Assembly (NCBI RefSeq): GCF_001517085.1
Contig: NZ_LRAC01000121.1
Location: 1-64,000 of the forward strand
DNA length: 64,000 nt
Reading direction: 5' to 3'
Source of the DNA: Paenibacillus sp. DMB5
Lineage (GTDB): Bacteria; Bacillota; Bacilli; Paenibacillales; Paenibacillaceae
Of this stretch, positions 46,052 through 54,621 are shown piece after piece. The notes below the pieces were generated by a model that saw nothing but the letters and a program-made list of their open reading frames with translations, ran no database searches and was not told the DNA's origin. Position numbers and translations under genes: made by a program. Numbering within the stretch: position 1 is the first letter of the stretch; the number at the start of each line of letters is the position of its first letter.

Positions 46052-47482
46052 TTATTCATTGCTGCGCACGCCGTCTTCAACCAGAGGCCTTTTTACAGGT
46101 TCAGGTTGGACAGCCTTGCTCATGCCGCCCCGGTTAATGGCGATTACCTGCTTCTGGGCCGGATAGACATCACGCGACAGCTTTGTTTTCTCCACCGCTT
46201 TGCCATCTACATAACGCGTAATATATGTTTCGACTACATATCCGACCTTGCCGCTCTGGAGCATGCGTGTGCCTCCGCGGGGCAGTGAGGAATCACTGAC
46301 ATATCTGGCCGCAGGCTGCAGGATTTCGACGGTCTGGGACTGAACGGTATAATATACGTTTTTCGGGAAAGTGCCAAACAGCTTCACGGTCAAGGTCCGG
46401 CCTTCAACAGCCGCCTTGATGATCAGGTATTTACCGGTATTGTTGCGGAACCGGAAGTTAATATAACCCTGGGCAAAGGTAGCATCCTGGCCCTTGGGCA
46501 GATAGTTGACCGGCAGGGAATGATTGCGCCGTTCCACAATCTCGAGACCGGCCCTGAGGGCTGCATTGTAGAGGGTGCTGGATACCTGGCAGATGCCCCC
46601 GCCTGTGCCGGGCTGCAGCTTGCCGTTGACAATAACCGGTGCTTCACGGAGGCCGGATTCCCGCTGGGCTTTTTCAATCGCCTTGCCGTAATCAAATACA
46701 GCATCCGGCGGCAGGATTGTGCCGTTCACCGCCTTGGCGGCGGCCTCAACATTAAAGGTGCGCCCCGGTCCGCTTAAGCCCAGTGAGGTGCTAAATTGCG
46801 TGATTTTTCGTTCGATTCCCTGATCCTGAAGAGCTTTTAAGGTAATAGAAGGCTCTTTAACAGTTAAAGGCACCTCCAGGGTAATATTCTTACCGGGCAA
46901 TATGTCCGGGCTGCCCAGCTTTGTTGGCAGAGCAGCCCGCAGGGCGAGCTCCAGCCCGTGCCAGTCCACTTCATATGAGGTAGTCTCTTTGGTGTAAACC
47001 ACCCGGTCATCTTCAGTAATGCGCCGGGTTGCGTCAACCGGAATGCCGAAGGATTCGTTTTCCCAGGCAGGGCTTAAGCTCGTTTGCAGATGTTCAATTT
47101 CCAGATGAATACCAAGATCCCAGCTGGCGGCAAAACGGCGGCGGGCTTTGGCCCGCTCGAGCATGTTGCCTTCGGACAATGCCCTTAGGCCCTGAAGGAA
47201 GCTGTCGGCTTCATAGGCCACTCCGGCCTCCTGCAGGCTGACGGTCAACTCCGTGTTGGCTCCTGCCTTGAGAATCAGGAGGAGGGCTTCGAGCATTTGC
47301 AGCCGGTCCGTCAGCCCGCTGCGGACTTCGGCTATGTCCAGGCCGCCGATATCCCAGCCCGCCAGCCGGGTGCCCTTGGGCACGGTCTGCTGGCCCGCAT
47401 ATAAATGAAGCCCGCCGGCCAGCAGGGAGCCGGTCAGAAGCAGTGCGATAGCTGCAATAAGGGCGAGGTGGATTTTTTTCAT
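46052..47482 (-). CDS. VanW family cell-wall associated protein
   Basis: A 476-residue exported protein. A signal anchor (MKKIHLALIAAIALLLTGSL) is followed by a peptidoglycan-binding-like domain (residues 40-240) and the VanW domain, with FDYGKAIEKAQRESG, GGGICQVSSTLYNAAL and HSLPVNYLPKGQDATFAQGY, the family core. A G5-like strand pattern ends the protein. VanW proteins are common in Firmicutes; the molecular role is unknown, despite the name from a vancomycin cluster. GGAGATCTTC-like spacing upstream gives the ATG at 47482. Confidence 0.9.
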   Translation of the reverse strand: MKKIHLALIAAIALLLTGSLLAGGLHLYAGQQTVPKGTRLAGWDIGGLDIAEVRSGLTDRLQMLEALLLILKAGANTELTVSLQEAGVAYEADSFLQGLRALSEGNMLERAKARRRFAASWDLGIHLEIEHLQTSLSPAWENESFGIPVDATRRITEDDRVVYTKETTSYEVDWHGLELALRAALPTKLGSPDILPGKNITLEVPLTVKEPSITLKALQDQGIERKITQFSTSLGLSGPGRTFNVEAAAKAVNGTILPPDAVFDYGKAIEKAQRESGLREAPVIVNGKLQPGTGGGICQVSSTLYNAALRAGLEIVERRNHSLPVNYLPKGQDATFAQGYINFRFRNNTGKYLIIKAAVEGRTLTVKLFGTFPKNVYYTVQSQTVEILQPAARYVSDSSLPRGGTRMLQSGKVGYVVETYITRYVDGKAVEKTKLSRDVYPAQKQVIAINRGGMSKAVQPEPVKRPLVEDGVRSNE

Positions 47483-47828
47483 CAGAAGATCTCCTTCGGG
47501 GCGGCATATTTGCGCAGGGCAGCAGCGCAGGCCAAGGTTACAGACTTACGGAACATGTTTTCCAGCTGATATATAGAGGTAGGACAATGGCTGGCAGGAT
47601 TTTCTCAGCAGAGGCTCGAATGTATTACAAAGGAAGTGCAGCCCGTCATGTGAGGGCCTGTTTTATGTATATGAGCGTGTCCGCGAAAACTTTCGGGGTA
47701 CTCATTTGGTTACAGATTTGTTACAATAGATAAGCCTGTGATAATGGGCAGTTATGTAAAATTCAGCGGTTTGGTGTCGAACCTGACGGCCGGCTGGAGG
47801 AATATGACAAAATCGGGAAGTGATAACT
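47483..47828. other. divergent gap between the VanW gene and ftsE
   Basis: About 345 bases with no gene seen. A possible promoter toward ftsE is TTGTTA (47718-47723), 16 bases, GATAAT (47740-47745). The cccB gene that lies next to ftsE in B. subtilis is absent. Confidence 0.45.
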
Positions 47829-48513
47829 TTGATCGAAATGCAGGATGTATGGAAGACATACCCCAACGGGACCCATGCTCTACAGGGAATATCCGTGAAG
47901 ATCGACCGCAACGAATTCGTGTATGTCGTCGGACCGTCCGGCGCGAAAATCAACGTTCATGAAACTAATTTATAGAGAAGAGACGCCCACCAAAGGCCAG
48001 ATTTCAGTAGGCGGGTTCAATATCGGCAAGCTGAAGCCGCGTAAAATTCCCTATGTAAGACGCAATATCGGCGTAGTGTTTCAGGATTTCCGGTTGCTGC
48101 CGAGGCTGACGGCCTACGAGAATGTCGCCTTTGCAATGGATGTCATTGAAGCCCCCAAGAAAATTATCAAGAAGCGTGTCAACGAGGTGCTTGATCTGGT
48201 GGGACTGCGAAGCAAGGCGAACCGTGAACCCTCCCAGCTCTCAGGCGGAGAGCAGCAGCGGATTGCGATTGCCCGGGCGATTGTCAACAATCCGTCGGTC
48301 ATTATTGCGGACGAGCCTACCGGCAACCTGGACCCGGAGACCTCCTGGGGCATTATGCAGCTGCTGGACGAAATTAATTTTCGCGGCACAACCATTGTAA
48401 TGGCTACCCACAACAGGGATATTGTTAATAAAATGCGCAAACGGGTGCTGGCAATCGAGCATGGCAACATTGTCAGAGACCAGGTGAGAGGGGAATACGG
48501 TTATGAGTTTTAA
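47829..48513 (+). CDS. ftsE: cell division ATP-binding protein FtsE (interrupted at the P-loop)
   Basis: FtsE with FtsX forms an ABC-type complex that switches on cell-wall hydrolases at the cell surface. The N-terminal frame from TTG 47829 reads [14 protein letters not shown] to VVGPSGA; the rest, from another frame, reads [14 protein letters not shown] through [14 protein letters not shown] and [13 protein letters not shown]. Two bases (GG) are missing after 47945, exactly in Walker A GPSGAGKST. Restoring them gives 228 residues, the normal FtsE length. As written the protein would lack ATP binding or start late, at 47923 without a P-loop. The stop overlaps ftsX. Confidence 0.93.
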
Positions 48514-49417
48514 AACCTTCTTGCGCCATATGCGGGAAGGCTTCAAAAATGTATTCCGCAACGGCTGGATGTCGGTGGCCTCCATCACATCTATCGTCGT
48601 CTCCCTATTCGTGCTCGGTGTCTTTATTCTGCTTGTACTCAATGTAAATTCCATCGCCGACAAGGCGGACAGCCAGGTGCAGATCAATGTGCATCTGACG
48701 CTTAATACTGACCAGAAGATGCGGGAAACCCTGCAGAACGAAATCGGCAGCATGCCGGAAGTCAGCAAGGTAGAGTTTGTATCCAAGGAGCAGGGGCTGA
48801 TCGAGTTCCGTGAGGATATGGGACCGGATGCAGCCGAGCTGCTGGAAGGCTTTGACGAAGATAATAACCCGCTGCCGGACAAGCTGCTGGTTGAAGTGAT
48901 CGAACCGACCACAGTCCCGTTTGTAGCAGATAAGATAGAAGCACTAAACAAAACGCATGACGAGCAGCCGATATATAAAGTGAACTACGGTAAAGGCTCA
49001 GTAGAGACGCTGTTCAAGATTACGCGCGCTGTGCGCAATATAGGTTTTGTTTTTGTGGCGGGACTGGCCTTGATGTCCATGTTCCTGATCTCCAATACGA
49101 TTCGTGTAACCATTCTTGCCCGCCGCAAGGAGATTGGCATTATGAAGCTGGTAGGGGCGACAAACGCTTTTATCCGCTGGCCGTTTTTTGTGGAAGGGGC
49201 ACTGATCGGGCTGATCGGCTCACTTGTGACTTCCGGGGTTCTGTATATTGGTTACAGCAGTCTGACCCGTTCCGTACAGGGAGACCCGATGCTGGGGCTG
49301 CAGATGATCCCGTTCAATGAAATCTGGGTGCTGCTCTGCGGTCTGCTGGTGGGGCTGGGGATGCTGATCGGAATTTGGGGAAGTACCGTGTCGATCCGCA
49401 AGTTTTTGAAGGTGTAA
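48503..49417 (+). CDS. ftsX: cell division protein FtsX
   Basis: Membrane partner of FtsE. The 304-residue protein has a first membrane helix (VASITSIVVSLFVLGVFILL), an extracellular domain of about 120 residues, and three more helices (FVFVAGLALMSMFLISNTI; VEGALIGLIGSLVTSGVLYI; IWVLLCGLLVGLGMLIGIWG). RRKEIGIMKLVGATNAFIRWPF is the family motif. It overlaps ftsE by 11 bases. The extracellular loop is expected to contact the M23 protein encoded next. Confidence 0.96.
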   Translation: MSFKTFLRHMREGFKNVFRNGWMSVASITSIVVSLFVLGVFILLVLNVNSIADKADSQVQINVHLTLNTDQKMRETLQNEIGSMPEVSKVEFVSKEQGLIEFREDMGPDAAELLEGFDEDNNPLPDKLLVEVIEPTTVPFVADKIEALNKTHDEQPIYKVNYGKGSVETLFKITRAVRNIGFVFVAGLALMSMFLISNTIRVTILARRKEIGIMKLVGATNAFIRWPFFVEGALIGLIGSLVTSGVLYIGYSSLTRSVQGDPMLGLQMIPFNEIWVLLCGLLVGLGMLIGIWGSTVSIRKFLKV

Positions 49418-49478
49418 GTACCGTTACTGACATGAAATGACATTATAAATTACGGAGTAAAAGGATGGGGAGTGCGAG

Positions 49479-50777
49479 TTGAAGAAGATTGCCGCCGGAA
49501 TAGCCGTAGCACTGCTGGCTGTCACTTTAGTAGGACCCTCTGACGGATATGCCAAAAAGACAACTGTAGCTGAAATAGATCAGCAGCTGAAGAAGCTGCA
49601 GCAAGAGGTACAAGCGGCCAAGGCCGCGCAGGAGAAGGCGGCTTCCCGCTCTCAGGAGGCGCAGCACTATAAGAACAAAACGACACAGAACCTCGAGTAT
49701 GTACTGGCTCAGATCGAGCAGGTAAAAGGTGAAATGACAACCATTTCCGGTAAAATCGCCAGCACCGAGGAGTCGCTGAATGTAACGGCAACCGAGCTTA
49801 GTGAAGCAGAGGAGCGGATTGCTTCGCGTGAAAAGCTGCTGGAATCCCGCGTCCGGCTGATGTATACCGATGGGGCAGTCTCCTATCTTGACGTTCTGCT
49901 GTCTTCGACCAGCTTCTCGGATTTCCTGGATCGGGCCGATTCCCTCAAAATGATCGTAGACCAGGATCAGGATCTGCTGGAGCAGCACAAGCTGGATAAA
50001 GAGACTGTGGTAGCAAAGAAGATCGAGCTGGAAGGGCAGTATGCCAATGCCAAGCAGCTGTACACCGAACTGGAGGATCAGCGCAGCATCCTCAAAGAGA
50101 AGGAAGCAGAGAAGCAGGAGCTTATCGCCCATTATGATGAAGAGATTCTTGTTTCAGGCGAAATCTCCGAGGAGCAGGAAGCTAAGCTGGTGCAATTGGC
50201 CAGCGAGCGTTCCGCACTCGAAACGCAGAAGGACAAGCTGAAGGCAGAAGAAGCAGCACGCAAGGCAGCGGCGGCCAAAGCAGAAGCGGCGCGCAGAGCG
50301 GCAGCCGCAGCGGCCAAAGCGAAAGCGAGGGCCTCCAGCAGTGTCAGCAGCGAGAGCTCCTCCTCGGAATATGCAGGCGGCAACGGTCCGTTCCTCATGC
50401 CGGTAGGTTCGGCCCGGATCTCCTCGGGATACGGGAAGCGGACGCATCCGGTGACGGGCGAGGTCGGCAAAATGCATACCGGCGTTGACTTTGCAGTTCC
50501 GCAGGGCACCAGCATCCATGCTGCTGATTCCGGAACAGTGCTGGTTGCCGAATGGTGGAGCGGTTACGGATACTGCGTCATTATCGACCACGGCGGCGGC
50601 GTGTGGACCTTGTACGGCCATATCCGCGAGGGGGGCCTCAGAGTATCCGCCGGGGATAAGGTAGACAGAGGCCAGGTAATTGCCGAGTCCGGCTCGACCG
50701 GCCGCTCCACAGGACCGCATCTTCATTTCGAAGTCCGGGTAGACGGCAAGACTGTTGATCCGATGCCATACCTGTAA
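49479..50777 (+). CDS. secreted M23 murein hydrolase with coiled coil (EnvC/PcsB-like)
   Basis: A 432-residue exported peptidoglycan hydrolase or hydrolase activator. The signal peptide MKKIAAGIAVALLAVTLVG is followed by a long coiled coil (residues 30-290; VAEIDQQLKKLQQEVQAAK; ending in an Ala-Lys-Arg rich run) and a C-terminal LytM domain. Metal and catalytic residues are in KMHTGVDFAVPQGT and GRSTGPHLHFEV, and LYGHI is present. TTG at 49479 follows GGGGAG. The coiled coil plus its place right after ftsEX indicates that FtsEX controls it, as for EnvC in E. coli and CwlO in B. subtilis; this link is inference. Confidence 0.9.
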   Translation: MKKIAAGIAVALLAVTLVGPSDGYAKKTTVAEIDQQLKKLQQEVQAAKAAQEKAASRSQEAQHYKNKTTQNLEYVLAQIEQVKGEMTTISGKIASTEESLNVTATELSEAEERIASREKLLESRVRLMYTDGAVSYLDVLLSSTSFSDFLDRADSLKMIVDQDQDLLEQHKLDKETVVAKKIELEGQYANAKQLYTELEDQRSILKEKEAEKQELIAHYDEEILVSGEISEEQEAKLVQLASERSALETQKDKLKAEEAARKAAAAKAEAARRAAAAAAKAKARASSSVSSESSSSEYAGGNGPFLMPVGSARISSGYGKRTHPVTGEVGKMHTGVDFAVPQGTSIHAADSGTVLVAEWWSGYGYCVIIDHGGGVWTLYGHIREGGLRVSAGDKVDRGQVIAESGSTGRSTGPHLHFEVRVDGKTVDPMPYL

Positions 50778-50890
50778 TTTTGAGGACCAATAAATATTAA
50801 TCCGCCCAGCGGCATATACTGGAAGAGATACCGTCCTTTCTGGACGGATGCAGGCTTGATGAGATGAACAGAAGGGACGGTGGGAACATC

Positions 50891-52360
50891 ATGTTAAAGA
50901 AAAGCACGGCGGTCTTTATGATCGTCGCTGCACTGCTCTGCGGCAGTCTTCTAACCCTGGGCGTAACCGGTTATATGCAGGTTGTCGGACAAGCTGCGGG
51001 GGAAGGGGTTGCGGCTGTTCTGCAGACGGGAAGCGGTCTGCAGGATAAGGAATCGCAGAAGCTGGGTACCGCGCTTAACCTGATTGAAGATAACTATTAC
51101 GATACAGTAGACCGGGACAAGCTGATTGACGGTGCTGTCAACGGTATGATGGAAGCACTCGGCGACCCTTATTCCAATTATATGGGCAAGGAAACAGCAG
51201 AGAAGTTTGAAGAGAGCATTGAAGGCTCTTTCTCCGGAATCGGTGCAGAGGTATCCTCGGATAACGGCAAGGTAGTCGTTGTTTCACCGATCAAGGGGGC
51301 ACCGGCCGAAAAAGCCGGAATCCAGGCTAAGGATATCATCCTGTCCGTTAACGGCGAAACGCTGGACGGGCTGGAGTTGAATGATGCAGTCGCCAAAATC
51401 CGCGGGCCTAAGGGCAGCAAGGCAACGCTCAAGGTACAGCGTACCGGATCAGCGGAGCCGCTGGAATTTGTGATTACCCGTGACGATGTGAAGCTGGAGA
51501 CCGTCTATGCCACTATGGAGAAAGACGGAATCGGTGTAATTGAAGTGACCCAGTTCTCCATGAATACCGCTGAACGGTTCAAGGAAGAGCTGGACAATCT
51601 GGAGAAGCAGGGCATGAAAGGGCTTGTCATCGATGTACGGAATGATCCGGGCGGTGTACTGCAGCGGGTTATCGAGATGGCAGAGCAGTTTGTGCCTGCA
51701 GGCAAAACCATTGTTCAGGTAGAGAACAAGGATAAATCGCGCGAGGTCAGCACCTCCAAGGGCTCCAGCAAGGATTATCCCGTTGTCGTGCTGATGAACA
51801 AGGGAAGCGCCAGCGCCTCGGAGATTCTGGCCGGAGCACTGCAGCAATCAGCCGGAGCCAAGCTGATCGGGGAGCATTCCTTCGGCAAGGGAACGGTGCA
51901 GACCAGCTTCGAAAAGGAGCTGGGAGACGGCAGTCTGCTGAAGATTACGATCGCCAAGTGGCTGACACCGGACGGCACCTGGATTCACGGGAAAGGGATT
52001 GAGCCGGACATTGCGGTAGCCCAGCCGGACTATTTCTCGGTGGCGCCGATTAACAAGAGTGTAACACTGCAATACAATATGAACAGCTCGGATGTGAAGA
52101 GCGCCCAGACGATGCTGGACGGACTTGGCTACAAGCCGGGACGCAAGGACGGATATTTCGACGCTGGGACGAAGGAAGCAGTGAAGAAATTCCAGAGCGC
52201 GTCCAAGCTGCAGACAACCGGCGCCATCGATGCCAAAACCGCGGAAGCGCTGGAGCTGGCTCTGATCAAGGTCATTCAGGACCCGGCCAATGACAATCAG
52301 CGCAACCGGGGAATCGAAGAGGTACGGAAGGAAATCCAGAAAGCCGCGTCGAACAAGTAG
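50891..52360 (+). CDS. ctpB: S41 carboxy-terminal processing protease, CtpA/CtpB type
   Basis: An exported serine protease of 489 residues. It has a signal anchor (VFMIVAALLCGSLLTLGVTG), a PDZ domain near residues 105-185 (GIQAKDIILSVNGETLDGL), the S41 core with VIDVRNDPGGVL, the nucleophile in GSASASEILAGAL and the lysine in EHSFGKGTVQT. The C-terminus has a peptidoglycan-binding type 1 domain (VKSAQTMLDGLGY; GYFDAGTKEAVKKFQ). In B. subtilis the syntenic gene is ctpB, a sporulation checkpoint protease. An ATG at 50864 in frame is an alternative start. Confidence 0.93.
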   Translation: MLKKSTAVFMIVAALLCGSLLTLGVTGYMQVVGQAAGEGVAAVLQTGSGLQDKESQKLGTALNLIEDNYYDTVDRDKLIDGAVNGMMEALGDPYSNYMGKETAEKFEESIEGSFSGIGAEVSSDNGKVVVVSPIKGAPAEKAGIQAKDIILSVNGETLDGLELNDAVAKIRGPKGSKATLKVQRTGSAEPLEFVITRDDVKLETVYATMEKDGIGVIEVTQFSMNTAERFKEELDNLEKQGMKGLVIDVRNDPGGVLQRVIEMAEQFVPAGKTIVQVENKDKSREVSTSKGSSKDYPVVVLMNKGSASASEILAGALQQSAGAKLIGEHSFGKGTVQTSFEKELGDGSLLKITIAKWLTPDGTWIHGKGIEPDIAVAQPDYFSVAPINKSVTLQYNMNSSDVKSAQTMLDGLGYKPGRKDGYFDAGTKEAVKKFQSASKLQTTGAIDAKTAEALELALIKVIQDPANDNQRNRGIEEVRKEIQKAASNK

Positions 52361-52387
52361 GAAGGCTGAATTCAGCCTTCTTTTTTT
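52361..52387 (+). terminator. terminator after ctpB
   Basis: Perfect GAAGGCTGAA / TTCAGCCTTC stem without a separate loop, followed by seven T. MinJ lies 30 bases further on and may be served by read-through. Confidence 0.85.
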
Positions 52388-52416
52388 GAAGCGAGTAGAA
52401 GGAGTGTGACGACAGT

Positions 52417-53781
52417 TTGAATGAGATGCTAGAACTGCTTACAAGCTTGGGCACAGCGGTCATACATCTGCTGATTCAGCCTTATTATTATATTGCCCTT
52501 CTATTTATTGTCCTCTATTACCGCAGACAGGTCGCGCTGGAGCGCAAGCTGATTCATGTGAAGCAGCATAGCTGGGGCCTTGAAACATGGCGGACGGTGT
52601 GGAGCGGTTTGGTGATGGGGCTGCTCGTTTCATTAGCGGCGGTTGCATTAGGCATTTCGCTGCCCCCTGACGCTGTAATCTGCATCTGGATTGTCAGCCT
52701 GGTCCTGATGTTCTTCCGCGTACGCTTTCTGTGTTTTGCCTACTCTATCGGGCTACTCGGTGTTTTACAGTTTATTTTCTCCTTCTTCCCTGATGCATTG
52801 CAGGCTGGAACAGCCGGGCGGCTGGTAACCGCACTTCGGGAGATGGACATCCCGGCGCTGCTCGTGCTCGCCGGGCTGCTGCATCTCGCGGAAGCGCTGC
52901 TCGCGCGCTGGCAGGGCGCGCGGCTGGCGTCCCCGCTCTTCCTGGAAGGCAAGCGCGGCAAGGTCGTCGGCGGCTACCAGCTGGAGGCCTTCTGGCCGCT
53001 GCCGCTGTTCCTGCTGGTTCCCTCTGCCGCGGGAACCGGGGATCTGCCCTGGCAGCCGCTGCTCGGCGGCGGGCTTGGGCTGGTGTCGCTGCCGGTAATC
53101 ATCGGCTTCAGCGAGATGACCCAGAGCCTGCTGCCGGCGCGCAAGGCAGCCCGCACCGCAGGCCGGCTGCTGGCGTACAGCGTTGTCCTCCTGGGCGTAA
53201 GCCTGCTGGCTTCCGTCTGGAGTCCGCTGACGCTGGTTGCGGCGCTGCTCGCACTTCTCCTGCACGAAGGCCTGAACTGGTACAGCGCTCTGGAAGAGCG
53301 CAGCACCAGCCCCATGTTCGTGCATCCCCCGGCCGGCCGCAAGGTGCTGGCCGTCCTGCCGGGCAGCCCGGCTGAGGAGCTGGGCATCCTGCCGGGCGAA
53401 GTGCTGTTGAAGGTCAACGGGGTCCTGTTGACCGAAGCGGCGCAGCTGCATGATGCGCTGCGCATGAACCCGGCATACTGCAAGCTGGAGGTGCAGAACC
53501 GGGAAGGGGAGAGCAAATATCTGCAGCGTCCGATCTACGCCGGGGACCATCACCAGCTCGGCATGATCCTAGTGCCGGACCCGGATGAGGCTGTTACTGC
53601 AGCTGCGAAGCCCACCGGCATCTTCGGCATCATCGGGATGAAGACAGGAACCCGCACCCGCCGCAGAGGGATCACCCCGGCCGGACTGAAACGGGCCAAA
53701 TCGGCCGACGATCAGCCAGCCTCCAGTAAGGAGAAGGTGCAGCCAGCCAATACCGTTAATACAGAGACACTGGATGCCTGA
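52417..53781 (+). CDS. minJ: MinJ-like PDZ membrane protein
   Basis: A 454-residue protein with about seven to eight membrane helices in the first 300 residues and one PDZ domain near 310-385 (VLAVLPGSPAEELGILPGEV; LLKVNGVLLTEAAQLHDAL). The C-terminal tail is basic and disordered. B. subtilis MinJ (YvjD) has the same plan and position, next to ctpB, and links DivIVA to MinCD at the division site. TTG at 52417 follows AGAAGGAG with nine bases between; ATG 52426 is an alternative. The ortholog call rests on architecture and synteny. Confidence 0.8.
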   Translation: MNEMLELLTSLGTAVIHLLIQPYYYIALLFIVLYYRRQVALERKLIHVKQHSWGLETWRTVWSGLVMGLLVSLAAVALGISLPPDAVICIWIVSLVLMFFRVRFLCFAYSIGLLGVLQFIFSFFPDALQAGTAGRLVTALREMDIPALLVLAGLLHLAEALLARWQGARLASPLFLEGKRGKVVGGYQLEAFWPLPLFLLVPSAAGTGDLPWQPLLGGGLGLVSLPVIIGFSEMTQSLLPARKAARTAGRLLAYSVVLLGVSLLASVWSPLTLVAALLALLLHEGLNWYSALEERSTSPMFVHPPAGRKVLAVLPGSPAEELGILPGEVLLKVNGVLLTEAAQLHDALRMNPAYCKLEVQNREGESKYLQRPIYAGDHHQLGMILVPDPDEAVTAAAKPTGIFGIIGMKTGTRTRRRGITPAGLKRAKSADDQPASSKEKVQPANTVNTETLDA

Positions 53782-53814
53782 CCAGACAGATTTCCAGCCG
53801 GCTAAAATTCGCAT

Positions 53815-53868
53815 ATAACAAAAGGCCAGCCTCCCGCTGAAATTGCGGGGGCTGGCCTTATCTTGTTA
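53815..53868. terminator. bidirectional terminator between minJ and the response regulator
   Basis: AAGGCCAGCCTCCCGC pairs with GCGGGGGCTGGCCTT with a one-base bulge; TAACAA and TTGTTA flank it, so the stem extends on both sides. Confidence 0.88.
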
Positions 53869-53901
53869 TAGCATACCCATGCCTGGCGCAGGTGATGTCA
53901 A

Positions 53902-54570
53902 TCACCCCTGCTGCTGCCGGCTCTTCAAATAAAAAATTGCAATCTGCGTGCGGTCACGCAGGCCAAGCTTGCTGAGGATGTCGGTGATGTAGTTCTTGAC
54001 GGTGCCCTCGCTCAGGAACAGCTTGGCGGCGATCTCCTTATTGGTCAGCCCCTCCGAAATAGAGGCAACGATGCCTTGCTCCGCCTTGGTCAGGCCGTAG
54101 GATTCCAGTGACGGATGCTCCCGCACAGGCAGCGCCGCGGGAGCTGCGGACTGGAGAAATCCCGCCATTTTTCGGGCAATATCGGGGTGGATCAGCATGC
54201 TGCCCTGATGTACCGTTTTGATTCCCTGAATAATCCGGTCCGGCGGAATATTCTTCAGCAGATACCCGCTGGCCCCGCCCCTCAGCGCCTCAATGATGTA
54301 TTCATCATCATCAAAGGTGGTCAGCATCAGGACGGATACATGCGGAAAAGCCGCCTTGATCCGGCGTGTCCCCTCAACCCCGTCGCAGCCCGGCATCCGG
54401 ATATCCATCAGGACGACATCGGCAACAGGGGTCAGCCCCTGCAGCAGCGTCAGCGCTTCGGCGCCGTCACCTGCGCAGCCGGCTACTTCAATCTCCGCAT
54501 CCAGGCCGACCAGTACCTTGAGGCTCTCGCGGATGAAAGGATCGTCGTCTACAATTACAACTTTAATCAT
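53902..54570 (-). CDS. NarL/FixJ family response regulator
   Basis: A 222-residue DNA-binding response regulator. The receiver domain has VIVDDDPFIRESL and the phosphate-accepting Asp56 in VLMDIRMPG, with K near LKNIPPD. The C-terminal LuxR-type helix-turn-helix reads LTNKEIAAKLFLSEGTVKNYIT. It follows its kinase gene by 51 bases in one operon and faces away from the ABC transporter genes, its likely targets. Confidence 0.95.
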   Translation of the reverse strand: MIKVVIVDDDPFIRESLKVLVGLDAEIEVAGCAGDGAEALTLLQGLTPVADVVLMDIRMPGCDGVEGTRRIKAAFPHVSVLMLTTFDDDEYIIEALRGGASGYLLKNIPPDRIIQGIKTVHQGSMLIHPDIARKMAGFLQSAAPAALPVREHPSLESYGLTKAEQGIVASISEGLTNKEIAAKLFLSEGTVKNYITDILSKLGLRDRTQIAIFYLKSRQQQG

Positions 54571-54621
54571 ACAGAAAGCTCACCTCGGTTTGGATTGGGT
54601 GTAATGTATCTATTCATGATA

